64,000 nucleotides of DNA, taken from contig NOWV01000079.1 in assembly GCA_003344405.1 (NCBI GenBank), positions 248,001-312,000 on the forward strand, written 5' to 3'. Position 1 is the first letter of the stretch, and each line of letters starts with the position of its first letter. The notes under the pieces are model-generated. The model saw nothing but the letters and a program-made list of their open reading frames with translations, searched no databases and was not told the DNA's origin. This DNA comes from Trichoplax sp. H2. Taxonomy: Eukaryota > Placozoa > Uniplacotomia > Trichoplacea. Shown here piece by piece: positions 37,591 to 50,284 of the stretch. The position numbers and the translations under genes were made by a program.

Positions 37591-39916
37591 AAACAAGATT
37601 GATAGTAGTGATTTTAATCAGAATCAAAAATTAAATTCTCGTTCTTCGATGGTAGTACTGTTTAATTTACCAAAAAATTAGGCTGACTTGGACATTCCAT
37701 CTTTTTAAGATTGCTACTCTCTAAAGCCACTAGAATTCAAGAAAACTTTCTTGGATATCTATATAGCTATCAGCTAATGAATGCTTCTTTGTGTAATGAA
37801 TAGCACTATACTGACAATATAAATTAAGTAGCTTACTGCAAAACAAATTATTAAGTTAAGTTTAACTCCGGGGATTTGAGCATATTCAGTTTATCGTCCA
37901 ATTAATTACATTAATTGATTAATCCTGTAACCTAGATTACTTTATTTACAATTTTCTATTTCCTATTAAATCTCATTATGTACATTATATTATCATTTAC
38001 CTTTGAACTCATTAAGTTTTTACCCTGCTCTAAATAGCTTTAGTTAATATTCATGGTCAAGCAACAGTTAGCACGTTACAATACTTTCTGTGATTGTGGA
38101 TCGGAACAATAGAGACTAAGAGTAAATATATTACTTGTGTAATTGTATTAAGAATCGGTTTACTCTTCCATTTAAAATTTTGAATGTTTAGAGTTTATTT
38201 GCATGTTAACTTGGATAGTGCTTACGATATAATTGCTAAATACATCAGTAGGTGCCATTACCGGCGTTGAAATGATACCATAATCCTGGAATGATATATT
38301 GGTATTATATCCATTGCAATTAGCATGATGTGTTTAAAATATACTTGTGCTTTGCTTTTAAATATTGGTAATAGCTACTGTTATCATTATTCTAAGAAAA
38401 TAAAAGCATAAGTAAAGAACAATTGTATTAATCTGCTTGAAGGATAATTCCTAGCAGAAATAAATTTCGTAACTTATATCTGCATAGTTAGCAACAAAAG
38501 AATTTTACGAGGTTGAATTTAAATGCAACTTAAAAAGATATGGGCTTTTTACGCTTATACTATATCTAACAAATTGCGTTGATCCTAAATAAGTAAATAC
38601 AATACATTCAAACTGCGATATTCACGGTCTTAATAAAAGAGAGCCAGTAAATTTCATCAAAACATGAATCCAATAATCGTGCTAAAACAGAAGTTTATTA
38701 GTTTGTCTTATGATATTCAGAAATTGTAATAAGGATACCTGCGAGTGAAGCTATCAGCTTTCCGTCGATGTATTCATTTAATCAATAATTATCTACCATA
38801 TAACAATAATTACTTATAATGCTACATAATGAACAAGTACAATATGTAAAGATTAACTGGTCGCGATTTCTAATGACGAGTTTTATAGATCTGACCATAG
38901 CTTGAAATAAATGATGGTTGACTCAGAATTCTTGCAGATAAAGATTCTCACAAAAACTTGCATAGAACATATTCTTTATGATTAATATATTGAAAAGTTA
39001 AAGTTTAGTTTATCTCATTGCAGTAAACGTAAATATTTACACGTATGAACTATGCAATATTGTCTTGCCTTTCGTCAGAAGAAAATTTTAGGATATCAGA
39101 AATTACGATACTATGTATTAAGATACTCGTAAATTGCAAGAAGTTAAGATTCCATTGAAACCGTAAAATCTTTCATAATGATGAATAATTTAAAATTTGA
39201 TTTGTTCCGATAAAATTAGCTTGCTGGAAATAATATCTTTTAGCCATTTTTCTCGAAAGAACACTTGGCCAGGCCTACAAGAGTTTAATGGCATAATTTA
39301 TTATCACAGTTACTAACAAAGAATATTAAAATTTTGATGAAGTAAACAATCGTTTATATGATCAATTGCCCCTCGATTTATACTACTATACTCGTATTTA
39401 CAGTTCATAAACAAAAACAAAGATATAGCTGGAGATGAAATTGTACTGTACTTAATTTATGTAGACATTATCATTGTAAACTTACCGGTGCACCAATTTA
39501 TGAGTCTCAAATACGAAGAAGACTTCCACTGGCAGATCCTAAAAAGCACGTCAATATAGTTTGATAAATATATAATACTCCAGTTTTTATTTAATTGTAA
39601 ATACTATCTCTTAATTTGGCTTGTAGGGATAGTACTGTATAACATCATAACTCACTTTAGGCTTTATTTCGCTTAGGCATATCGTAAAATAAACAGCAGC
39701 AGTAGCTCTAGGGATGGGTTTTCGCCTTGTAGGTATACTCCATAAGACGCGATATCGGTATAATTTATTATAAGGGTGATCATCTTCTTTCAAGAAATCA
39801 ATGCAGTATAGCCAATTACTTTCGTATTGCCATGTCTGTTAAATAGGTTAAAGCAAACTGCTATAGTAATGTATATCTTTTTTCAAGCACAGATACACAC
39901 AAACACACACACACAC
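37591..39916. other. intergenic downstream of SHARK, with a CA microsatellite at its end
   Basis: No gene is recognised. A (CA)n-like tract occupies about 39888-39916, immediately after the stop codon of the minus-strand orphan gene. The TGTAGACATTATCA text near 39460 is a partial third copy of the dispersed repeat. Confidence 0.5.
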
Positions 39917-40231
39917 TTATAGTTTATTATGAATCTCCTTAACCTTAATGTATTCGTTTATTTGATCTTTTCCTTTTTCAATAGTAAAGTCGTTGCAAGT
40001 AGCCCATGATATATTAGGTCCCTTCTCGATGAAAGTGTTATTGTTGGGTAATGTTACTGCAGGCTCAAAATCTTGATATGTTGCACGACTTTCACTAGAA
40101 ATAGTTGATTCCACATCATCTAATTTAAAGTTTGGAGAAGGGGTACTTCTAAATTCACGTTCTAATTCTTTATAAGCTGAGGCAATAATTTGATTGATAA
40201 GAGAATGAGCTTCTTCTTGTAAAGCTGCCAT
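39917..40231 (-). CDS. small orphan protein, 104 aa, single exon
   Basis: The open frame begins with ATG (40231) and encodes MAALQEEAHSLINQIIASAY followed by a charged helix (KELEREF). A polar, probably disordered middle rich in Ser, Thr, Asp and Asn (DDVESTISSESRATY) comes next, and the end is Lys/Glu-rich (KVKEIHNKL). There is no signal peptide or membrane segment. I do not recognise the family. Coding is supported by length in AT-rich DNA, a helical start unlike random translation, and a GTAC cluster about 520 bases upstream on the 5' side, as for the other broadly expressed genes here. An additional 5' exon cannot be excluded. Confidence 0.5.
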   Translation of the reverse strand: MAALQEEAHSLINQIIASAYKELEREFRSTPSPNFKLDDVESTISSESRATYQDFEPAVTLPNNNTFIEKGPNISWATCNDFTIEKGKDQINEYIKVKEIHNKL

Positions 40232-40744
40232 ACTATGAGAATAATATTTATTGGTTTAGCATAAAGTAGGCGATAATTGCAAAGAAAATCGTTTACAATA
40301 TTGATTGATCGTCATCCGTACCTACAGCAATTGGTGTTTCAGTTCTTTCAGCAAACCTTGAAAATACAAGATAATAGTACCTTAACTGGTCAGAATCAAA
40401 TCTTGGAGAAAGATGATTTTTGTTAGAAGTGGAAATACTAAGAAACCTTCTTGCAGAAACGGGTTTTAATTATTTATTTTTATTTCATTGATCAACTATC
40501 AGCTGGACCCAGTCCACATTGAACTAATTCTATTTATTGAGGCCTTGAGTTATCCGCTACCAGTTAATTCTATCGTATCCTAATTATTCCCTTAAAGAAT
40601 CAACAAAGTAATAATGCAGGGGTTGTACTATGATGATATAGTGCAGCCTATAATTATACATTTAATCATATGGATTTGATGTCGGTCGTGTTTTACAGTT
40701 TTCTGGTTAAGTCGAAAATAGCATTTAGCATAGTAAATTCTCTT

Positions 40745-40912
40745 GCTGTTGCGATGTACACTGTACACAGGATACTCTATCGCAGCACTGTACTGCATTC
40801 GCATCACTTGTCGTCATAGTAACGAATCCGTTATTGCAGTAATAGAGTACTGTACATTGTACAAGTGGACATTGCAGTCCAGTAAGACTAGAGCGCAGTA
40901 CAGTAAGGTAAA
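40745..40912. repeat. sparse GTAC cluster on the orphan-gene side
   Basis: GATGTACACTGTACACAGG, GCACTGTACTGC, GAGTACTGTACATTGTACA and GCAGTACAGTAAGG occur within 170 bases. It is the left part of the shared interval between the minus-strand orphan gene and plus-strand PSMD1. Confidence 0.6.
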
Positions 40913-41336
40913 GACATCATGGGTAGGATATGATTATTCATAAACTAGTGGCGAATAGGTATACGGTATACTCGTCTTTCGTGAATATTTCGATGGTACA
41001 GTATTCCTTTCGTTCCTTCAAAGACTATAATGCGTAGACCAATCTTTACAGTCGTTGCATATCAGGTCCAATTTTTTGCAAGTTATACTGTATCTACAGA
41101 AGGCAATGATTCTACTTCTTTGGTGTTGAGGAGGATAAGACAATCTTCGACACCGCTGTACCATAGTAGTCCTTCGTTTTCCGCAATTTATCAAGAAATA
41201 TCGCAGATACGTTTCCGTTCATTCAGAGCTGGTTAGAGGCAAATCAGGGCATGTTATCTAGCCTGCAGTAAAACCTATCGAAGCTGATCAGGCTGATGGA
41301 TCTAGGAGCTGATCGACATTTGACATGGTCCAATGT

Positions 41337-41806
41337 CTACTGTATACTGTACAGTGTACAGTGTACAGTGTACAGTACAGTTCGCTACCCTACTGTGTTC
41401 AGTGTGTGTGCAGTACAGTACAGTACTGAACATGACAGTACTATGAAGTACAAAATCTTTCTAGTCTTACCACCAAGATTTTACTACAGTGGCCCATGTA
41501 AGGTACTGTACATTGTGCAGTATGTACAGTACTATGGTGCAGTTTTCTGAAAAAAAAAAAAAAAAAAGAAAAACTCTACTCACTGTGCAGTACAGTACAG
41601 TGTATAGTACTGTAACTCTAAGACTGTACTGTACAGTACAGTACAGTGCACAGTACTGTAACTCTATGACTGTACACTGTACAGTACAATACAGCTGTTC
41701 ATGAACTTCATGGTTTGATACAGTACAGTATAACAAAATCACGCAGTTTACAGTACACTGTAGTGTAGTCTCTAGTCGTAGCATACTGTACACTGTACAT
41801 ACAGTA
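41337..41806. promoter_or_regulatory. large GTAC cluster, candidate PSMD1 promoter
   Basis: This is the longest cluster in the window. It contains dozens of AGTAC/TGTAC units in both orientations, a poly(A) run at 41550-41567, and a tandem duplication of about 46 bases (AGTACTGTAACTCTAAGAC at 41606 and AGTACTGTAACTCTATGAC at 41652). It ends about 270 bases before the PSMD1 ATG. Open frames within it (for example 41467-41793 minus, 41489-41704 plus) are repeat translations. Confidence 0.55.
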
Positions 41807-42074
41807 TGCTAACCATAGCACATCAAATCGTTCAAACCAAAGCGGACTGTAACTCTACATTCAACGGTGCTGAAGCAACACGGCGGTCTCCCTACTGACG
41901 GTACTGTACTGGAGAACCTTTGCGAGTTTGCCCTGCAAATTTTCCCACTGCGGTTGGCTTTTCTTCTATTGTGCAATCCGCAACGGTAGCTTGAGTTCAT
42001 TGACTGGAAGTCTCCTTTCCATCCGCCATCCATTTTCTCTGACTGGTCAAGAAATCTCTTCAAGCTTGATAATC

Positions 42075-45000
42075 ATGACCCTAACATCAGCAGGTATGTC
42101 CATTCTGCTTGTAAACTAAAAGTAAAAATGGATGATGGTTAGCGCGATAAAGTAGATGAGATACGCTAAGCAGTTCTACAGTACGGTACGAGTTCTATCG
42201 TGCTTCAATGATTCTCGCTGACTTCACTCTGAGTCATCACAGACGTGGCCATTAGCCAATCCATCAATCGACGACTTTTACTTTTAACAGGGTAGACTAG
42301 CTTCCAGTTATTCTTCAATCGTCAATAAAATAAATGTTTTAAAAGTTGGATTAGCTTCTTAGGTAAAGGATGATCATGATAATAGGAGGAAGTCAAAGTA
42401 GAATGAGTCCGAGTGACTCAGTATAGTCATTGTAGAGTAGACGATACGAGTGACAGTCTGTACGACTTTTGGCTTCGAGTGACTGAGGGTAGCGTTGAAA
42501 GTCGATCCATCTTGGCTGTTTTACTATCCGATTTCCTGTATTAACAATTTGTAATTCAAATTTTGTTTATAATTTCTTTTTTGTAGCTGGAATTATTTCC
42601 CTATTAGAAGAAGAGGATACGCAATTAAAGGTTAGTCGTCGATGTCTATTGAATAGCAAAAAATTGTCTTATTCTACAGCTGTAATATGTCGTAGTTAAT
42701 TCCATCAAAGTGATAACTGACGTACAACGATACACCATAGATGAATAAGTAGCATCGTGAGCGGCTAAGTTCTAGGATGACTTATAGATTGTTAACCTTA
42801 GCTATTTGATGATTGTTTCTATAGAATTTTGCTTTGAGTAAATTAAATGACGTTGTCGACGATTTTTGGGCAGAAATTGCAGATTCCATTGAAAAGATGT
42901 ATGTACAAAATGTTCAATTGTTCTATTTTGCCGTCAAAATTCACTTCATCCATAAGAGAACTTTAACTTAAAGTTAAATACAGTAATCTCTTTTTATCGT
43001 TCTACTTGAACTAATACATAATAGTGAGGTATTATATGAAGACGCTGGATTCGAATATAGACAATTGTCGGCACTTGTTGCGTCCAAGGTACGCTGTTTG
43101 CTTGTAAAATTCTGAAATACGTTTGTCACAACTCTCTTTACTCGTATTGACAAAGGAAGCTATCAACCTGTGATCAGTATTAAATAAATTACCTATGATA
43201 TGGTTTTAATGATAACATGCTCAAATTGATAGGTGTACTATCATCTTGGATCATATGAGGATTCATTGACTTTCGCCTTGGGTGCTGGACCGCTTTTCGA
43301 TGTTAATGCTATATCCGAATATGTTGATACTACGATATGTAAGATAGAGTCTATGCTTCACTACTAGTAATATGTTAATAATCTGATAATTAAGATGGTA
43401 TTGATGTTGTAGTATGTCACCTATTTTAATTTTTTACTAATGAAATAACTTGCTCTATTCTCCTAGCCAAATGCATCGATCATTATATTGGTTTAAGAGT
43501 GAAGATAATGGCGAGCGAAGATATTACAATAGACCCTAACTTGGAGGACTTAGTTAATAGAATGTTTGCCAGAAGTTTTAAAGAAGGGAAATTTAAGCAG
43601 GCTAGTTCTTCAAAGTTTAAATTCGGTTTACCAGCATTTTAAAATGACCACCCAGTATTAATGAGCTCTTTGTAAACCAGGCGGTTGGCATTGCTATTGA
43701 AGCTCGGCGTATTGATGTATTTGAAAAAGCTATAACCTCATCTGTATGTTTAATCACCTACTGCTATTAATACATAATTCTATGATATAAACCAGTTTGA
43801 AAGTATAACCATAAATACGCTAATCATTATCATTTTCGAATGAGATAACATTACCAAAATAGGTTAACTTCATTTCTTCATATCCTTTTGATATATTCAG
43901 AACAATGTAGAAGAAATGTTGGCATACTCTTTTAAAATTTGTATGTCAGTATTGGAAAATAGACAGTTTAGAAATGAGGTACTCGATATTTTACGTGAAT
44001 GACTGCAGCATGATTACTTATGAAAGTGCTGATAAACAATACTAGTAGAGAACTTGAAATTAATTTGAGCCACTTTTTTCATGTTCTAATAGGCTTTGAG
44101 AGTGATTGTGAGATTATACAATCAAGCATCGAAGATCGACTACTTAAGCGTGTGTCAGGTAAATATTTAAATCCTGCAGTAATGCTAGTAACTGGTATCT
44201 TCGTAAGAACTGTATAGATATGCTTCTATTCTAAGTGACAATCATCGAACCTGTGAAGTAGTCTAATAACTGTAAGATGTGCTAAGCAACTCATCATAGT
44301 TTGCTTATTATTGCTACCTAGTGCTTAATTTATCTGGATGATCCTGTGTCTATATCAACTATTCTCACTCAGTTAATCCAATCGAATAATCAGGTATTTT
44401 GTATACTGTAAAATTGTGATTATAATGAGCACAATCTTAGTACCTGCAATTTTGTTCAACTTTTGCACTTATTCTTAGGATGACGTACTGTCTGCGTATC
44501 AAATTGCGTTTGACTTAGTTGAGAACGCATCTCAGCAGCTCTTATCAAAAATTCTGAAAGAATTCAAAACAACTCTAGATGCGAACAATACGATGGAAGT
44601 TGAAAAGTAAGTATTTTGCAAAATTAATTCAAGCATAAATATAAACGAAAGTGCTGATTATTAATTTTATGTGCTACAACTGTAGCAACGTCGAAAATAC
44701 GGATAGTCCCTCTGCAGAACAAACCGACGAGTCTAAGGCAGACAATCAAAAATCAGATTCGAATGAGGAAAACAGGACGCAATCGTCATCTGAACATAGC
44801 AATATGGATAAAATTTTGGAAATATTACGAGGTGACATTACCATAAAGTTGATGTCAGAATTTTTATTTCGGAAAAATCGTTCCGATATGCAAATACTTA
44901 AGATTACTAAGGTAACATGGAAATGGATTGAATAAATTTTTTGCGTAATAAATAATCTATAAGTGTTTTCAATGATTAAATTTGTAATTGTATCAAAATG

Positions 45001-48000
45001 TAAAGGACTACGCACGGAATGGAATGGCTCACACAGCCACTGTTATAGCGAACGCGTTCATGCATTATGGTACCATGTCAGATACATTTTTAAGGTGAAC
45101 TATAGCTTCTACTTTTAACTCAGGCGTATGTATTGACTTGCAGAATTCAATATAAAATTGTTTATAATATGATTTAATATCAGAGACAACTTGGATTGGT
45201 TGGGTCGTGCGGCAAATTGGGCCAAGTTTACAGCCACAGCTAGTTTAGGTGTTATTCATAAGGTACAGTATTTTCTTTGTAATTTCCAGCATTACGGTAA
45301 TTGAAATGGAATTAAAGGCGTTGTAACATTGATTTCAAATGAAAATTATCAGGGTAACGAAAAGAACTCTATCAAGCTTATGTCACATTATTTACCGAAA
45401 GATAACACTTCCAGTAATGGAATGCAGTCTGGTGGAGCATTATATGCTTTGGGTGGGTTGCATTGTACTATTCAGCATTCTTTAAGCAAATTTAAATTAA
45501 TTGTATGGTAGTAATATCCGACTTAATAATGACCTTGTTCGGTAAAATTCGTATTTTGATGTTATAGGATTAATTCATGCTAATCACGGTCATGGAATCC
45601 TTTCCTACCTTCGTAATCAACTAAAAGAAGCTGCTAGTCAGGTAAGAGTGATCCTAAGTTACTTATTTTTATCACTGTTATAATTATTACTACATCGTAA
45701 TGCTTTCATAAATTTTTAATAATAAATAGCCAATTCGACATGGTGCTTGCCTAGCGCTCGGTTTGGCTGCATTAGGCACTGCTAATCAAGGTATGTATGT
45801 CGTTTATTATTTTGGTCGCGGCTATATTTGCTAATTTTCATCGTCATGGATTTTATCATACAGATATATATGATGATTTATACGATTGTATGATTCACGA
45901 TGAAGCCGTAACAGGTAAGTCTTTATAATGTTATGTACTATCAGTACTGCCCTCATTATCTATGTAACTGGATCACTACTGTGCCATATTTATAATAGGT
46001 GAGGCTTCAGGGTTAGCGATGGGTCTAGTTTTGATTGGGAGGAAATCTCCGGAACCACTGGAAAAGATGATAACGGTACATTGCGTAGAAATTAATATTT
46101 TGTCAGATGATGTTAGCTGTGACCTAATGGTTTGAAAGACAATACATTACAAGATATTAAAATTTCGCCTTCGTACGCTTGCTTTTAGTACTTGAAAGAA
46201 ACAGATCATGAAAAAATAGAAAGGGGCCTAGCGCTGGGGATTGCACTTGTACGCTTAAATATTGGATGTAATTTAGTGATGCACGGTACAAATCTTATGA
46301 AATATTGCTTTACAGATTATGTACGGTTGTCTAGAAGAGGCTGATATCGTCATTGAAACACTTTGTGGAGATGAGGTATGTCTTGATGTAACAGTATTAA
46401 AACTGTGGTATTGTAGATACAAAAATTATCGTTGTAAAGAAACATTAAACTATAACGCGTGAATTACAGAATTCTAATTTGCGTTGCTCCGGAATGTATA
46501 CTATTGGTATGGCATACTGTGGTAGTGGGAGCAACAAAGCAATTCGACAGCTATTGAGGGTTGCTGTAAGTATAGTAGCTATTGGTAACAATTTGTTGGT
46601 TGCCTATTTATTCTGTTTACCGCGTTATGTAATTGTTGATATATCGACTAACTGCACATATTGATCTAGCATGTTCTCTGCTGTATTATTGTTCTAGGTT
46701 AGCGATGTTAACAGCGATGTTCGGAGAGCTGCTGTTGTATCTATCGGATTTGTGCTTGTTAGGTTAGCTGTTCGTTCTTAGATTATTAAGTTGCTAGATA
46801 ACTTTAGCCCCCAATGCTTGCTCCTATGTAATGTTTTAACAAATTATCTAGATCTCCGGAGCAATGCCCTAGCGTAGTGTCTTTGTTAGCAGAGAGTTAC
46901 AATCCTCACGTTCGATATGGAGCGGCTATGGCACTTGGTATATCATGTGCTGGAACTGGTTTGAAGGTACAAAAAATGCTAAAATGTATAAAAATTATGA
47001 TGTTAGCTTCAACGCATCTTTTAATTAAATACAGGAGGCTGTAAATATTCTTGAGCCCATGATGCACGATTCCGTAAACTTTGTTCGCCAGGTAATCGTT
47101 TGCTGATATTTCATGGCTGTCTCTGGTTCTGTAGTGAGTAATGATGATTCGTTGTTTTATTAGGGAGCTCTTGTTGCTATTTCGATGGTTCTCATACAGC
47201 AAACAGAAGCCACAAATTCTAAAGTATGTGTAAATAACATACAGATGTCTTATAGGAATAAGTTAATGTTGAATAACTTGTATAAATGACTAGGCTCCAA
47301 CCGTAAGGGAATACTTTACAAAAGTCATTGCCGACAAACATGAGGATAGCTTAGCGAAGTTTGGTGCTATTATAGCTCAAGGCATTATTGATGCAGGTTA
47401 CGCAACAGTAATAATTAAAAATAACAGTATTGTTTTTTTTAATTTCTATGATTATAACTATTTTATTCATTCAAACAGGTGGACGTAACGCTACGATATC
47501 TCTCCTAACAAGATCTGGGCATGTCAGAACTGAGTCTGTAGTTGGGCTCCTGGTTTTTAGTCAGTTCTGGTTTTGGTTCCCGTATTGTCATTTCCTGTCC
47601 TTAGCGTTTACACCAGCTACCGTTATTGCATTAAATTCTAACTTACAGGTAAAAGTGGAAGACCGTAATTTTGGGTTTACAACTAAAGTAACAGGTTAAC
47701 TTATCCGGTTAATATAGATGCTTAAAGTCGATTTCAAATCCAATTGTAAGCCTTCCGTGTTTGGTTACATCCCTTATATACAACCATCAAAAGAAAAGCC
47801 GAAAGGAAAGGTTCGAATAACTTAAGTACTTTCATACGGAACAGTATTGCATTTTGTGATGTATTGACTATAAGGAAAACTTCTTTAGATACCTACCGCG
47901 ATTTTATCGACAACAGCGAAGGCTTTAGCGAGAGCAAAGAGAGGAGAAGATATCAAAAGTGCAATAAAAAGTGAAAGAAAAACCGAAGAACCCATGGAAG

Positions 48001-48644
48001 TTGTATGTTTAATACTATTTAATGTTGTTGAAAAAGTTAATGATTAAAAATTGGCCGTATGTAACAATTGTATTTAATACATATTAGGATACGCCATCGA
48101 AAACTGAGGCTAAACCCGTAGAGAAGGAATTAGACTGGGAGTTGTTACCTAATCCAGCACGTGTACTTCCGGCACAGGTTAAAAAAATTGATTAAACATG
48201 ATGATACTTAAACATTGAGGCCTATTACACGATCCATTCTTGGAAATTGATCGTAATTTATGTTGTCATTAGTTGAAATACATCGAATTTCCTAAAGCTG
48301 ACCGCTATGCTCCTTTAAAGAAAGTAAGTATTAAGCATTAGACTGACGTATTGAGCAAACTTTCTTATGCTTGCAAATTTTTAAGAGTTAAATCATTATG
48401 CCTGTATCTTATAGAGTAATAAAGGAGGAATTGTCATGATGAAGGATCTAACACCTGGCGAGAGCCAAGAAACATTAGAACCTTTACCAGGTTTTATTGA
48501 TATTTTATAAATTTCTGGCGTTTGTAGATTAGGCTATAAAAGTGTTATCATTTCTTATCATTATCAATAGATGTTAATATTCGTAGTATAGACGAAGAGG
48601 AAGAAGCGGAACCACCTGAGCCTTTTGAATACGAGGAAGATTAA
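42075..48644 (+). CDS. PSMD1: 26S proteasome regulatory subunit RPN2, 34 exons
   Basis: This is the largest non-ATPase subunit of the 19S base; it scaffolds RPN13 and ubiquitin-chain handling. Exons: 42075-42093, 42587-42630, 42825-42898, 43025-43088, 43233-43338, 43467-43600, 43681-43743, 43901-43978, 44093-44158, 44322-44393, 44479-44606, 44686-44911, 45006-45094, 45184-45262, 45353-45452, 45568-45641, 45730-45790, 45864-45914, 45999-46075, 46189-46248, 46316-46375, 46470-46565, 46698-46762, 46852-46966, 47035-47091, 47164-47223, 47294-47396, 47479-47648, 47718-47810, 47889-48002, 48088-48177, 48273-48323, 48415-48490, 48571-48644. The total is 962 aa (human 953), all in phase. Motifs: [46 protein letters not shown], a toroid of proteasome/cyclosome repeats ([58 protein letters not shown]), [20 protein letters not shown], and a C-terminal RPN13-binding tail [11 protein letters not shown]. 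The exon 6 donor is GC (CAG|GCTAGT). AATAAA is at 48701-48706. Confidence 0.98.
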
Positions 48645-49670
48645 TTTTTTTGAACTTAGTCATCACGTAGAATGGCTGCTAATTTTTGATCGAGGTTGTC
48701 AATAAACTTATACTTGTATTTGTGTAAGTTACTTGCTCGTAGAAGCAAAGTTTGTTTATTAAATTTCTGTATTATTTGCCTTGCTTAGTTTCGAACTGTG
48801 ACAAATTGATTAAGTTCGAAATAAAGGCGATTAGTATTTGCCATATAAAAATAAACAATTTTTCAATTCCCATAACTATGATAGCTTTCTTGTCAAATAA
48901 ACAATATTGCGTAGCAGATACCTCAAGATAGTTGATAATGGTCAGTGCTATTATTGATTTATAGAATATAAATACTGCAATTAAACGACCTAACAGTGCA
49001 TCGCAGCAGGAGAACAATGCAAGTATTGATAATCAAAATGAAGGATATTAGCAGAAGTTGATGCTACAAAATACTAAATTGTCTAGATAACAGATATGTA
49101 CCATGACTGAAGACAGTATTTTATATTATGAACCCAGCTTCCATCTCAAAATGCATGCTGTAACTTAGAAAAATGAGGAAGCGGATACTGCAACTCTAAT
49201 TCAGCAAGTTTAGCTACGTCAGATTTTCGATTCAACTATTACCTATCAAATAAATCTGAAGTACTGAAACTAGACCTGGTCCGAAACTGAGGATCGCTAG
49301 TAGAATAAAAGTAGTAAACTTTGCGTAATCTGATTAATTAATTATCTACGTAAAGCTATTTTTATCATATCGACTTAGTGTAAGTACTGTAAATCAAATA
49401 ATTAAAAGTTGCAATCAGTTCCAGTAGCAAGGTACAGTATATTTCGAAGTCATAATTTAATATACTGCCAGCGATAGTTTCAGATACCCAACAGCTAAAT
49501 ACCTAGTCAAATAAATGGAACTGACAAGACTAAACTTTAGGAACAATTCGCTCCAAGTCTGAATAATGACTGCTTGTACAGTACAGTACTGCATGGTATC
49601 GTGCAACTGTCCATTTTAGTCCAGGCTTGAAATCCCACTGTTTCAGTCAAATTGAAGGGATTGCACCAGT
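48645..49670. other. 3' flanks of convergent PSMD1 and the NrtS-like gene
   Basis: This contains the PSMD1 poly(A) signal AATAAA at 48701-48706, 57 bases after the stop, and one small GTAC palindrome (TGTACAGTACAGTACTG near 49575). No gene is seen. Confidence 0.5.
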
Positions 49671-50081
49671 TTATATCGTAGAAATAGTTGGCACATTACC
49701 CTTCTTGCCATTCGGATCCGTCTCTGGATTGTTACTATTAAGACCGAAATAAACTTCTGTTGAAATTTTGGAGTTAATGAGTGCTCCCCAGGTTGCTACC
49801 AGGAACGGTACGCAGTAAGTCAGAGGGATCTTCCAATAAAGATCGTTGGGGAATTGACCGATAAAAATTTTATTCCCAGCATTAATCGAAACTAAAATTG
49901 TGCCAACAACAATCGCCGTTAAGAACGACTTGAGGAGCAATGGTTTGTGCTTGAAAACACAACATCCGCATAGAAACTTGGATCTGCCGTGACTTGCAGT
50001 CATTCGAAATATCAACTTGGAAGATTCGCAGTGGCCACACTGCTCTATCATTAAGATAGGAGTGTTTTCAGCTGAAGTCAT
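49671..50081 (-). CDS. NrtS-like small membrane protein (putative nitrate/nitrite transporter), intronless
   Basis: The product is 136 aa, from ATG at 50081 (an in-frame TAG lies 18 bases before it, at codon 7 upstream) to a stop at 49671. The central part carries two membrane helices with the pattern of the bacterial NrtS family: TAIVVGTILVSINAGNKI, then WKIPLTYCVPFLVATWGAL. NrtS proteins are normally about 70-90 aa and are described in cyanobacteria and other bacteria as nitrate/nitrite transporters. Here about 50 residues are added in front, with Cys pairs (QCGHC, LCGCC) that could bind metal, and a short polar tail follows (NNPETDPNGKKG). It lacks introns, unlike every long gene around it, yet it has its own upstream GTAC cluster at about 200 bases. 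I infer a bacterial origin with domestication. Transport substrate and membrane location are unproven. Confidence 0.65.
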   Translation of the reverse strand: MTSAENTPILMIEQCGHCESSKLIFRMTASHGRSKFLCGCCVFKHKPLLLKSFLTAIVVGTILVSINAGNKIFIGQFPNDLYWKIPLTYCVPFLVATWGALINSKISTEVYFGLNSNNPETDPNGKKGNVPTISTI

Positions 50082-50284
50082 TTTACACCTTCTACCCAAT
50101 GACTAACGGTTGGACTGTAAAATTACGTGGAGGGCATGTTCATCAAGATCTGACCATGAAAATACTTCCACCCTTGCTGAACGTGAAAAATGTTTACATA
50201 ACACGATCAGCGCTTACTATCGGTCATGTAATTACATTATAATTTTACGCTAACTGTATTGAAGACTTGAGGATTTTTCTTTCT

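Noticed and set aside
41467-41793. 108-codon minus-strand open frame
   Set aside because: Same repeat artefact as above.
43601-43641. Read-through of PSMD1 exon 6 to the TAA after FKFGLPAF
   Set aside because: It would truncate a fully conserved protein; GC-AG splicing to 43681 restores the conserved text.
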